Assembly (NCBI GenBank): GCA_019136335.1
Contig: JAGVUK010000114.1
Location: forward strand, 1-13,482
Direction of reading: 5' to 3'
DNA: 13,482 bases
From: Methanomicrobiales archaeon
Lineage (GTDB): Archaea > Halobacteriota > Methanomicrobia > Methanomicrobiales > Methanoculleaceae
The translations under genes and the position numbers were made by a program. Shown in pieces: positions 1 through 7,097 of this stretch. Each line of letters begins with the position of its first letter. Position 1 is the first letter of the stretch. The notes under the pieces are model-generated. The model was not told the origin of the DNA. It was given only the letters and a program-made list of their open reading frames with translations, and did no database searches.

Positions 1-211
1 CCGCCGGGTTGAACCGGTCGAGGACCGCCCCGAACCGCTCAAGCAGCGTCTCCTCTTCATGGAGGGGGAAGTGGAGCCCCTGCTGGTAGAGCGTCTCCGC
101 AAGCCCGATATGGACGTCGGAGACGACACAGAGGTCGATCTCACGGACGTAGAGGGCGCTCTTATAGAACCCGAACCGGCGGAGGAGGTCGGCCTCGGCA
201 ACCGCGCTCAT
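1..211 (-). CDS. ICC-like metallophosphoesterase, N-terminal part (runs off left edge)
   Basis: Translating the minus strand from the ATG at 211-209 gives an uninterrupted 70-residue N-terminus that continues past the window edge. It carries SDVHIG at about residues 29-34, the first metal-binding motif (D-x-H) of calcineurin-like phosphoesterases, followed by LAETLYQQG. The start overlaps the stop of the upstream helicase gene as ATGA, so the two are very likely translationally coupled. In archaea, ICC-like phosphoesterases of this type are often found beside Lhr-type helicases and are thought to act with them in DNA processing; that pairing is family knowledge, and a shared job here is inference. 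The remaining metal-binding motifs (GD, GNHD, GH) lie outside the window, so activity cannot be judged. Confidence 0.82.
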   Translation of the reverse strand, partial: MSAVAEADLLRRFGFYKSALYVREIDLCVVSDVHIGLAETLYQQGLHFPLHEEETLLERFGAVLDRFNPA

Positions 212-2768
212 GCCGCCGCCCCGCTCTCGATGCTGCTCAGCACCCGCCGCTGGAACTCGCGGAGCATCGAGAGCCGGTCCTCCGCGTAGACCGCGTCGGA
301 GACGCCGAGCGTCGCGATCCCGAACGCCAGCGGGCTCGGGGACGCGGTCCGGGTCAGGACGACCGCGATCTCCCCGGCGCCGATCCCCCTGACGATCCGC
401 CGGATGTTCTCAACCTCGAACCGGTCCTCGATCACCTCGCGGTAGGTCTCCCGCATCACGGCAAACCCCGGGAGGCGCTTTGCAAACGCAATCAGCATAT
501 CGGCGCTCACCTGCTGGCGGCGGGCGCTCCTCTTTTTACCCATGTAGTTTTTCAGGATCATGAACGACCGGGCGGCGTTGATCCGGAAGACCCGTTTTTC
601 GAGCTGGGTCCCCCCGACGGCCTCCTGTAAGACCTCCCGGCACTCGTCCGCCCGGATGGACCGGAGCAGGCGCACGGGGTCGGCCTTCTTCTCGAGCGGT
701 ATCGAGACCAGGAAACCGGTATCGCTGATCCCGACCGAGACGTTCGTCGTCACGTCCCGCGCGATCATGAAGGCGACGATCCGGGAGAACCCGTCGTTGA
801 ACCGCAGCCCGTAGTTGGTCATGAAGAAGTAGAGGCGGCGGCGGTTCTCGCGGTCGACCTGCTCCTCGACGACGATCCGGCCCGGCGTGGGGACGGCCCG
901 CTCGCCCAGGTAGCGGACCTGCTGCTCGAAGATCGCGCAGATGCTCCGGGCGCTGTTCTCGTCGATCGGGTAGTCGGCAAGGAGCGCGTCGACGAGGTCT
1001 GGAGCCCGAGATCGAACGAGAGCGGGAGCTTCTCCGAGAACCAGCTCGGTATCGTCGGGCGGTCGTCGGTCGGGTCGACGTAGAGTTTCCCGCCCCGGCG
1101 GTAGGCGAACCGGTAGCGCCGCCCCCCAAGGACGAAGACGTCGCCCTTGTTCATCCGCTCCAGGTATTTCTCGTCCAGATTGCCGGCAAACGCCCCGTCC
1201 CGGGTGAGGACGTCGCAGGAGAACTCGTCCGGGATGGTCCCGGAGTTCAAGAAGTAGATCATCCGGGCGTTCCTCCCCCGCTTCCCTATCATCCCGGTCT
1301 TTGCGTCATGCCAGATCTTCGCGTAGATATGCCGCTCCTCAAGCCCCGCGTACTCTCCCGCGAGGTACTGGACGGCGCTCATGAGGTCGTCCTCCCCGAG
1401 GTTTCGGTAGCAGTAGGACCGGCGGAAGACCGCAAGCATCTCTCCGACCTGCCGCCTCCCCTCGAGCGCCATCCCGAAGACGTGTTGCGTAAGGACGTCG
1501 AGGCAGTTCTCCGGTATGTGGATCCGGTCCACAAACCCCCCCTGCCCCTCGCGGAGCATCACCGCGCACTCAACGAGCTCGTCGCGGTCGAGGACGACGA
1601 TCCGCCCTTTCACCACCTCGCCGAGGCGGTGCCCGGCACGCCCGATCCGCTGGAGGAGCGCCGCCACGGACTTTGGGGACCCGACCTGGAGGACGAGGTC
1701 GACGTGGGGCATATCGACCCCGAGTTCGAGCGACGTCGATGTCGTCACCACCTTCACCTGCCCGGTCTTGAGTTTCTCCTCGACGGCGAGCCTCCCCTCC
1801 GTCCCCATCGAGCCGTGATGGCACCCTGTGTTCTCCTCGGTGTAGTCCCCGGGGTAGCGGACCCGGAGGTTGTGGAGGATCCGCTCGGCGCCGTTTCGGG
1901 TGTTCGTGAAGATGAGCGTGTTGTCGTGTCCGGCGACGAGGCGGTGGATCGTCGCGTAGAGATGCCGCGAGAGGTCTTCGGGGGTGGTGTCGGCGAGATC
2001 GGGGACGGGGCAGATGAGGGAGAGGTCAAACTCCCGGGCGAACCGGGTATCGACGATCGAGACCTCGCGCCCGGCGCCGGCGAGGAACCGGCCGACCTCA
2101 TCGAGGGGCTCGATCGTCGCCGAGCACCCGATCCGCGCAAACCCGCCGCCGGCCTCCTTCACCAGGTCTTCGAGGCGTTCGAGGCTCACCGAGAGGTGGA
2201 CACCGCGTTTCGAACCCGCGAGGGAGTGAATCTCGTCGACGACGACCCACCGGACCGTCCGGAGGCTCTCGCGGAACTTCGGGGAGTTTAAGAGGATCCC
2301 GAGGGTTTCGGGGGTGATGTTGAGGATATGTGGCGGTCGTCTCGCCATCTTCGCCTTCTCTGCCCGTGGCGTGTCCCCGTGGCGGACGGCATGCCGGATC
2401 GGGGTGTGCCGGACCCCCCGCTCCCGGGCGATCTCCTCGATACCATCGAGCGGCAGGCTGAGGTTTTTGTGGATGTCGTTTGCAAGCGACCTGAGCGGCG
2501 ATATGTAGAGGCAGTAGACACTGTCTTCAAGCCCCCCGTTCCGTGCGCGGACCACGAGGTCGTCGATGATCGCGAGGAACGCCGCGAGGGTCTTCCCCGA
2601 CCCGGTCGGGGAGCAGATGAGGACGTTCTTCCCCTCGTGGATGAGCGGGACCGCCATCCTCTGCGGCGGCGTGAACCGCCCCTCCAGTTGTCGTCTGCAC
2701 CACTCCCGCACGTTCTCGTCGAGGAGACCGGCGATCTCCGCGTCAGGACGCCCTTCCTGCCCTGCCAT
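208..2768 (-). CDS. lhr: Lhr-type ATP-dependent DNA helicase, interrupted by a single frameshift
   Basis: This is a superfamily 2 helicase acting on DNA, presumably in repair. From the ATG at 2768 the first frame shows SPTGSGKT (Walker A, residues 53-60), SPLRSLAND (motif Ia, 90-98), NITPETL (Ib, 150-156), DEIH (motif II, 178-181), SAT (III, 216-218), TLIFTNTRNGAE (IV, 284-295), TSTSLELGVDM (V) and QRIGRAGH (VI, 373-380). The frame is sensible to about residue 590 (position 999), then turns into low-complexity Ser/Arg/Thr sequence. The normal Lhr C-terminal region continues one frame over from DLVDALLADYP and ends with TGA at 210-208. Restoring one base (CAG-GAC instead of CAGAC) gives a protein of about 853 residues, the usual size of Lhr-core enzymes. 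It could be a sequencing error, a recent inactivation or, least likely, recoding. The downstream phosphoesterase overlaps its stop. A TATA-like box and a leader hairpin lie upstream. Confidence 0.85.
996..1003 (-). other. Apparent frameshift site within the helicase gene
   Basis: On the minus strand the codons read CTC CAG ACC TCG TCG in the N-terminal frame, while the conserved C-terminal region needs GAC CTC GTC GAC starting at position 999. One missing base, most simply a G after CAG, explains the break. No homopolymeric or X-XXY-YYZ slippery heptamer is visible here, which argues against programmed -1 frameshifting. Confidence 0.8.
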
Positions 2769-2800
2769 CTTCCGTCACCCGCTGTTATCCTCCGGGCCCC

Positions 2801-2822
2801 GCCGTGCGCCCTCCCGCACGGC
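2801..2822 (-). promoter_or_regulatory. Perfect 8-bp hairpin in the helicase leader with SD-like loop
   Basis: Minus-strand reading GCCGTGCG, loop GGAGGG, CGCACGGC is a perfect 8-bp stem with a 6-base loop, about 33 bases upstream of the helicase ATG. The loop is a Shine-Dalgarno-like sequence but too far from the ATG to serve it directly. It lies in the 5' leader if transcription starts from the TATA-like box at 2873-2884. A role in translation or transcript stability is inference. Confidence 0.4.
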
Positions 2823-2872
2823 GATGCGGGGGGCGGCAGGCCCGCGCTATCCCTGATCCGCTCCGGATGGAG

Positions 2873-2884
2873 GGGTATTTATCG
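2873..2884 (-). promoter_or_regulatory. Candidate TATA box for the helicase-phosphoesterase operon
   Basis: On the minus strand the stretch CGATAAATACCC is the most AT-rich block in a very GC-rich spacer and resembles an archaeal TATA box. Initiation about 25 bases downstream would give a leader of roughly 80 bases before the ATG at 2768. Confidence 0.4.
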
Positions 2885-3240
2885 ACATCGGCGATCCGGA
2901 GGGGCGTAACTGAGAGATAATGCCCAGAAAGAGAGTTCGGGCAGTATTTCCGCTCTCGTTACGATCGGAACGCCATGCTGGATTTGGTATGTTTTGCGAT
3001 CATCTGTGATAGTCTTTTCTCCGGGCGATGTGACTGTGGGAGACGGACCAGGTGATAGCTACGGGTTTTCCACCGGCATTCTGGTCATCGGGGCAAGGTG
3101 GCTGCGATCTTTGGCCACGGCAGCCGCCCGTTCCGGGCAGCGGGGAAGATCCTATCGGGTATGACTTTCCATCAATGCCCCACCCCTCCCCTCCGGACCC
3201 CGGCGGCCCCCCGGAATCGCCCACATACCGGCGCCTTTGG

Positions 3241-3249
3241 GATATTCTA
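3241..3249 (+). promoter_or_regulatory. Candidate TATA box for the hexuloisomerase operon
   Basis: GATATTCTA, just after a GC-rich run, resembles an archaeal TATA element. Initiation about 25 bases on would place the 5' end near 3270, leaving a short leader that includes the AGAGGA ribosome binding site at 3274-3279. Confidence 0.35.
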
Positions 3250-3285
3250 ATGTATGATCTCGTGAAACCTATCAGAGGAACTACG

Positions 3286-3885
3286 ATGACAGATCACCCG
3301 GTTAAGAACATGATGCGGCTGATGGCGACCAAGATCAGGACCATCGCGGACGTGATGTCCGATGACCAGATCGATGCGCTCCTCGACGAGATCCTGAACG
3401 CAAACCGCATCTACACCATGGGCGCCGGGCGCTCCGGCCTGGTTGCAAAATCGTTTGCCATGCGCCTGATGCATCTCGGGCTCTCGGCGTTCGTCGTCGG
3501 GGAGACCGTGACCCCGGCCATGAAACCGGGAGACGCCATTATCGTCTTCTCCGGGTCCGGCGCGACCAAGACGGTTGCAGATATCTCCGAGACCGCAAAG
3601 GAGATCGGCGGGCGGGTCTGCCTCATCACCTCGAAGAAAGACTCCCGCATCGGGCGTATCGCCGACTGCGTCGTCATCATCGAGAGCCAGCGGGACAAGG
3701 TGGCCGACGAGTCGGCGGAGTTCGAGATCCGGCAGATGATGGGCGAACACAAATCGTTTGCCCCGCTCGGCACCATCTTCGAGACGACCGCCATGGTCTT
3801 TGCGGATGCAATCATATCCCGGCTCATGGAGATCACCCAGTGCCGGCCCGAGGACCTCCAGTGCCGGCACGCGAACATCGAGTGA
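3286..3885 (+). CDS. hxlB: 6-phospho-3-hexuloisomerase
   Basis: The enzyme interconverts D-arabino-3-hexulose 6-phosphate and fructose 6-phosphate in the cytoplasm. In methanogens this reversed ribulose-monophosphate route supplies ribulose 5-phosphate for pentose synthesis together with hexulose-phosphate synthase (often fused to Fae), which is not in this window. From the chosen start the protein has 199 residues, near the usual 180-200, and is one SIS sugar-isomerase domain: MGAGRSGLVAKSFAMRL (about 45-61), VVGETVTPA (70-78), FSGSGATK (88-95) and LGTIFE (161-166). These are typical of PHI rather than of other SIS proteins. I chose ATG 3286 because AGAGGA at 3274-3279 is well spaced before it; an in-frame ATG at 3250 has no such site. 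It is the first gene of a three-gene operon, with 8 bases to the next gene. Confidence 0.88.
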   Translation: MTDHPVKNMMRLMATKIRTIADVMSDDQIDALLDEILNANRIYTMGAGRSGLVAKSFAMRLMHLGLSAFVVGETVTPAMKPGDAIIVFSGSGATKTVADISETAKEIGGRVCLITSKKDSRIGRIADCVVIIESQRDKVADESAEFEIRQMMGEHKSFAPLGTIFETTAMVFADAIISRLMEITQCRPEDLQCRHANIE

Positions 3886-3893
3886 GGAATGGT

Positions 3894-5000
3894 ATGAGCA
3901 AGCACAGGTATGCCGGCCGGGTCCGGTCGGTGGAGATGTCGGGGATCCGGAAACTCTTCGACGCCGGGGGGCCGGATGCGATCAACCTCGGCATCGGGCA
4001 GCCGGACTTCGATACGCCCGACCACATCAAAGAGGCGGCGATTGCCGCCATCAGGGCGGGAAAGACGGGGTATACCCCGAACGCCGGGATCCCTGAACTC
4101 CGGGAGGCGATCTGCGCCAAGTTCGCCCGGGAGAACGGCCTTTCGTACCGGCCGGAGCAGATCCTCGTCACGGCGGGGGGGAGCGAGGCGCTCCACCTCG
4201 TCATGGAGGCGCTCGTGGACCCGGGCGACCGCGTCCTCTTCACGGACCCGGGGTTCGTCTCCTACGCCGCCCTTGCAACGTTCGCCGGCGGGCGGCCTGA
4301 GGGTGTCTCGCTTGACGCGACCCTGCACATCGACGTCGAGCGGGCGAAGGAGCAGCTGGACGGGGCGCGGATCTTTGTCCTGAACACCCCGGGAAACCCG
4401 ACGGGCGCCGTCGAGAGCGAGGAGTCGGTCCGCGCTCTTGTTGAGTATGCAAACGACCGGGGTGTCACCGTCGTCGCCGACGAGGTCTACGAGCACTTCG
4501 TCTACGAGAAAAAACACGTCAGCGCGGCCCGGTTCGGCGAGGACGTCATCACCGTCAACGCCGCGAGCAAGACCTACGCTATGACCGGCTGGCGGGTCGG
4601 CTACCTTGCGGCGCCGGAGGACTACATCCCCGAGTGCCTCAAGGTGCACCAGTACGCCCAGGCGTGCGCGACCTCGGTATCGCAGTATGCCGCGCTCGCC
4701 GCGTACACCGGCGACCAGAGCGCGGTTCCGGCGATGCGGGAGGAGTACCGCGCACGGCGGGACCTCCTGTATGCGGGGCTCACGGGCCTCGGCTTTGATT
4801 TCCCCCGGCCGGAAGGCGCGTTCTATATGTTTGTCCCGATGGGCCGAACCCTTATCCGGCGGGCCATCGAATCTGGTGTCATCATCGTGCCCGGCGAGGC
4901 GTTCGGCACGCGGGCACCCGACTACGCACGCTTCAGCTACGCGACCGCCCGGGAGAACCTCTCGCGGGCGGTCGGGAGGATTGGGGCGCTGATGGAGTGA
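3894..5000 (+). CDS. Class I/II pyridoxal-phosphate aminotransferase (aspartate aminotransferase-like)
   Basis: A 368-residue cytosolic fold-type I aminotransferase. Visible landmarks: NLGIGQPDFDTP (31-42), substrate contact region; VTAGGSEAL (92-100); NTPGNPTG with Asn168, and ADEVYE with Asp196 and Tyr199, which hold the cofactor; NAASKTYAMTGWRVGY with the Schiff-base Lys226; and YARFSYA with Arg346 in the place of the carboxylate-binding arginine. The start at 3894 is supported by GAGGA at 3884-3888, which overlaps the stop of the hexuloisomerase; the longer frame beginning at 3840 only overlaps that gene. Subfamily specificity (aspartate, aromatic or branched substrates) cannot be read safely from sequence alone, so no symbol is given. 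It is the middle gene of the operon, with 7 bases to the peptidase start. Confidence 0.87.
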   Translation: MSKHRYAGRVRSVEMSGIRKLFDAGGPDAINLGIGQPDFDTPDHIKEAAIAAIRAGKTGYTPNAGIPELREAICAKFARENGLSYRPEQILVTAGGSEALHLVMEALVDPGDRVLFTDPGFVSYAALATFAGGRPEGVSLDATLHIDVERAKEQLDGARIFVLNTPGNPTGAVESEESVRALVEYANDRGVTVVADEVYEHFVYEKKHVSAARFGEDVITVNAASKTYAMTGWRVGYLAAPEDYIPECLKVHQYAQACATSVSQYAALAAYTGDQSAVPAMREEYRARRDLLYAGLTGLGFDFPRPEGAFYMFVPMGRTLIRRAIESGVIIVPGEAFGTRAPDYARFSYATARENLSRAVGRIGALME

Positions 5001-5007
5001 GTTGAGC

Positions 5008-6045
5008 ATGGTCAAAGAGTTACTCAGGAAGTTATCGGACGCCCACGGCGTCACGAGCAGGGAAGGGAGCATCCGGGATATCGTCAGGGCGGAACTCGCC
5101 GGGGTGGTCGACGAGATCCGCGAGGACACGATGGGGAACCTGATCGCCACGAAGCGCGGCGACGACTTCTCCATCATGCTCGCCGCCCACATGGACGAGA
5201 TCGGCCTGATGGTCCAGTACATCGACGAGAAGGGGTTCATCCGGGTCGTCCCTCTCGGCGGATGGTTCGGGCCGGTGCTCTACTGCCAGCGGGTGGTCCT
5301 GCACGGGACGAAGGGGCCGGTGATGGGTGTCATCGGCGCGAAACCTCCCCACGTCATGAAGGAAGAGGAGCGCAAGAAGGAGATCAAGATCGAGGATATG
5401 TTCATCGACGTGGGCGCGGTCTCCGGGGAGGAGGTGGCGAACCTCGGCATCGAGATCGGGACCCCGATCACCATCGACCGCGAGTACACGGAGCTTGCGG
5501 GCAACCGCGTCACCGGAAAGGCGCTCGACAACCGGGTCGGCGTCGCGATGCTCATCCGGGCGCTGCAGCAGGTGAAGTCGCCGCACACGATCTACGCCGT
5601 CTTCACGGTCCAGGAGGAGCTGGGGCTGAAAGGGGCGAAGGTGAGCGCCTACTCCTTGAACCCCGACTGCGCGATCGCGACCGACGTCACCATCCCCGGC
5701 GACCACCCGGGGATCGAGAGGAAGGACGCGAGCGTCGAGATGGGCAAGGGCCCGGTCCTCGTCCTCGTCAGCGCGAGCGGGCGCGGGCTGATGGCCGATC
5801 CGAGGATGACCGCGTGGCTCAGGGAGACCGCGGAGAAGAACAACATCCCCTGCCAGCTCGAGGTCGGGACCGGCGGCAACACCGACGCGACGATCATCCA
5901 CCTCGAGCGGGGCGGCATCCCGAGCATCCCGTTCTCGATCGCGACCCGCTACATCCACTCGCCGGTCGAGGTGGTCGATATTGCCGACCTCGAGGCGGGC
6001 GTCCGGCTCCTTGTCGAGGCGCTGAAGGGTAAGCCCGCGCTCTGA
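5008..6045 (+). CDS. M42 family metallo-aminopeptidase (TET/endoglucanase M-like)
   Basis: A 345-residue cytosolic dinuclear-metal aminopeptidase; family members form tetrahedral dodecamers that trim peptides released by the proteasome. Metal and catalytic residues are all in place: AAHMDEIG with His61 and Asp63, GKALDNRVG with bridging Asp174, QEELG with Glu203/Glu204, ATDVT with Asp226, and YIHSPVE with His317. The spacing agrees with archaeal TET peptidases, so an active enzyme is expected. ATG 5008 is preferred over the in-frame TTG at 5002 because GGAGTGA at 4994-5000 sits seven bases before it, inside the end of the aminotransferase gene. Last gene of the operon; a six-T run follows about 20 bases after the stop. 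The annotation 'cellulase/endoglucanase' sometimes used for this family would be misleading. Confidence 0.9.
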   Translation: MVKELLRKLSDAHGVTSREGSIRDIVRAELAGVVDEIREDTMGNLIATKRGDDFSIMLAAHMDEIGLMVQYIDEKGFIRVVPLGGWFGPVLYCQRVVLHGTKGPVMGVIGAKPPHVMKEEERKKEIKIEDMFIDVGAVSGEEVANLGIEIGTPITIDREYTELAGNRVTGKALDNRVGVAMLIRALQQVKSPHTIYAVFTVQEELGLKGAKVSAYSLNPDCAIATDVTIPGDHPGIERKDASVEMGKGPVLVLVSASGRGLMADPRMTAWLRETAEKNNIPCQLEVGTGGNTDATIIHLERGGIPSIPFSIATRYIHSPVEVVDIADLEAGVRLLVEALKGKPAL

Positions 6046-6065
6046 TGGGGCGGGAGAGACCCTCA

Positions 6066-6071
6066 TTTTTT
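6066..6071 (+). terminator. T-run after the operon
   Basis: Six consecutive T residues about 20 bases downstream of the peptidase stop, in otherwise GC-rich DNA, fit an archaeal oligo-T terminator. Confidence 0.4.
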
Positions 6072-6203
6072 AACCGGGACGCCGGTAGCGCCCCCGTGCT
6101 GCCTGTGCCGGCGCGGGAGAGACGGCGTGTGCTCCCGGGACAGACTGCAGAAGAATAGGAGTGCCCGAGAGAACGATCCTGATCCCGGGTGCATTCCGGT
6201 CGG

Positions 6204-6266
6204 TGGTGCAGTGTTTTCCTTGTTTACGGGCCTTTGACCGTTCTGGCCCGCAAACCCGCTGCACCA
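6204..6266. repeat. Nested inverted repeat, possible structured RNA
   Basis: Outer arms TGGTGCAG (6204-6211) and CTGCACCA (6259-6266) pair perfectly over 8 bp. Inner arms GTTTACGGGCC (6222-6232) and GGCCCGCAAAC (6245-6255) pair over 11 bp with one mismatch, around a 12-base loop. The left internal bulge is 10 bases and the right is 3. An AT-rich block with a T-run follows about 70 bases downstream on the plus strand. The shape suggests a folded RNA or a palindromic element, but I do not recognise a family: no ANA trinucleotide for H/ACA RNA directly follows the lower stem on either strand. Strand is undetermined. Confidence 0.4.
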
Positions 6267-6410
6267 TGGTGATGTGCCTCCAGGTTGACCCCCCTCTCAG
6301 GCAAAACACCCCATAGCTCTGAAAGGATATAGTTTTTGTTTTACCATTACCATGACCATTACTCCGGGCCCATCTTCCCGTGCGGCGCATCGTGGCCGCC
6401 CGGATTCGCC

Positions 6411-6638
6411 TCACTCCTCGACGACGATGACCGTTACCGGGCACGCGTCGGCGGCCTCGACCGCGCAGTCGGCAAGGTCGTCGGGCACCTCGCCCTCTGC
6501 GGGGTTGTCGTTGACCCGGTACTGTTCCGTGACCGAGCTCAGGTCGTCGGCGGGGTCCTGTTCGAAGATGTCCGGGCAGAGCGTCCAGCAAGACTCGCAG
6601 CTGATGCATCCCGGCCTGTCGATAGTAACCTTCACCAC
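6411..6638 (-). CDS. Small [4Fe-4S] ferredoxin
   Basis: A 75-residue soluble electron carrier with one cluster: C-I-S-C-E-S-C near the N-terminus and C-P near the C-terminus (CxxCxxC...CP). Two further cysteines, one four residues after the third ligand (in WTLCP) and one eight residues before the last ligand (C-AVEAADA-C-P), match the extra disulfide-forming pair of Pyrococcus-type monocluster ferredoxins. The protein is strongly acidic, as expected. I start it at the GTG at 6638, seven bases from the perfect GGAGGT at 6651-6646; a second in-frame GTG three bases on (6635) is almost as good. The open frame to 6749 has no matching signal and a non-family N-terminus. It is divergent from the guanidinium exporter; its redox partner is not evident from the neighbourhood. 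Confidence 0.87.
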   Translation of the reverse strand: MVKVTIDRPGCISCESCWTLCPDIFEQDPADDLSSVTEQYRVNDNPAEGEVPDDLADCAVEAADACPVTVIVVEE

Positions 6639-6717
6639 TCTCGATACCTCCGTCTCTCTTCCGGGAAGGGGTTCCCATGCCTTAAACGTGACGGCCCGGC
6701 GGCCCTCGCGGGGAGGA

Positions 6718-6743
6718 GGGCGGGCAAGGTATATCGCCCGCCC
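6718..6743. promoter_or_regulatory. Perfect inverted repeat enclosing the exporter TATA box
   Basis: GGGCGGGC (6718-6725) and GCCCGCCC (6736-6743) are perfect 8-bp arms around AAGGTATATC, the only TATA-like sequence before the exporter. The box centre is about 35 bases upstream of the ATG at 6768, so initiation near 6757 would leave a short leader with the GAGGA site. A dimeric repressor binding here would cover the promoter; that is inference. The same box reads GATATACC on the other strand and could also serve the divergent ferredoxin. Confidence 0.45.
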
Positions 6744-6767
6744 GGCCAAACAAGAGAGGATCTGTCT

Positions 6768-7097
6768 ATGCGGGAGATTGCCTGGATAACCCTCATCTTC
6801 GCCGGGCTCCTCGAGACCGGCTGGGCGCTCGGCCTGCGGTATACCGAAGGGTTCACGAGGGTGGGGCCGTCGGTCGTGACCCTTGCCGTGATGGCCGGGA
6901 GCGTCTACCTCCTCTCGCGGTCGCTCGCGAGCCTCCCGCTCGGGACGGCGTATGCCGTCTGGACGGGTATCGGGGCGGTCGGGACGGTCATCGCCGGGAT
7001 CGTCCTCTTCGGCGAGTCACGGAGCGTCGTCCGCCTCCTCTGCATCCTCCTGATCGTCTCGGGGATCGTGGGGCTGAAACTCTGCCCGGATGCGTGA
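6768..7097 (+). CDS. gdx: Small multidrug resistance family transporter, guanidinium exporter (Gdx/SugE type)
   Basis: A 109-residue inner-membrane protein with four predicted transmembrane helices (about 2-21, 33-50, 58-81, 86-105) that works as an antiparallel dimer, exchanging protons for guanidinium. The central glutamate is Glu16 in LLETGWALGL. Trp19, Ser45, Tyr62 and Trp65 fall at constant spacing to the residues lining the substrate site of Gdx-Clo (Glu13, Trp16, Ser42, Tyr59, Trp62), and LPLGTAYAVWTGIGAVGT is the typical Gdx signature rather than that of EmrE-type drug exporters. ATG 6768 is chosen because of AGAGAGGA at 6753-6760 and because the family N-terminus begins here; the open frame extending to 6336 is not family-like. 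I see no guanidine riboswitch upstream; control by the inverted repeat at 6718-6743 is possible. Confidence 0.88.
   Translation: MREIAWITLIFAGLLETGWALGLRYTEGFTRVGPSVVTLAVMAGSVYLLSRSLASLPLGTAYAVWTGIGAVGTVIAGIVLFGESRSVVRLLCILLIVSGIVGLKLCPDA

Larger units (their letters stand above)
2769..3285. other. Spacer between divergent helicase and hexuloisomerase operons
   Basis: This 517-base stretch has no convincing gene. An open frame continues upstream of the hexuloisomerase start to an ATG at 3052, but its translation is Pro/Gly-rich and unlike the family, so I treat it as leader. The helicase promoter and leader hairpin sit at the left end. Near 3098-3138 there are several short overlapping stems: GTGGC with GCCAC (3098-3102/3114-3118), GGCTGC with GCAGCC (3100-3105/3120-3125), and GCCCG-ttc-CGGGC (3126-3138). 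A C-rich stretch follows at 3177-3230. I match none of this to a known RNA family. Confidence 0.5.
6046..6410. other. Spacer with T-run and nested inverted repeat, no gene seen
   Basis: The 365 bases between the peptidase and the ferredoxin stop carry no plausible coding frame in either direction; long frames listed there are extensions of shadow frames. It contains the T-run at 6066-6071, the structured element at 6204-6266, and an AT-rich block at 6323-6345 with TATATAG-like and T-rich sequence (TTTTTGTTTT at about 6334-6343). Confidence 0.5.

Noticed and set aside
996..1003. Programmed ribosomal frameshifting in the helicase
   Set aside because: No slippery heptamer is visible at the break; a missing base is simpler.
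1308..2291. Long plus-strand open frame opposite the helicase
   Set aside because: It lies wholly antisense to a helicase with all its motifs, and its Pro/Glu/Asp/Arg-rich composition is what high-GC shadow frames give.
3052..3285. N-terminal extension of the hexuloisomerase from ATG 3052
   Set aside because: The extension is Pro/Gly/Ser-rich, unlike the family, and a better ribosome site precedes ATG 3286.
3411..5240. 609-residue minus-strand open frame across the operon
   Set aside because: It spans three well-supported genes on the other strand; the translation changes character at gene borders and shows no domain.
5032..6066. 344-residue minus-strand frame opposite the M42 peptidase
   Set aside because: Antisense shadow; Asp/Arg/Val-rich without motifs, whereas the plus strand has the full metal-ligand set.
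6204..6266. H/ACA guide RNA
   Set aside because: The stem-pocket-stem shape is suggestive, but no ANA box directly follows the lower stem on either strand and no clear kink-turn is seen.
6640..6767. Guanidine riboswitch before gdx
   Set aside because: I looked for paired ACGR-loop hairpins and other conserved guanidine-sensing patterns and saw none; only the inverted repeat around the TATA box is present.
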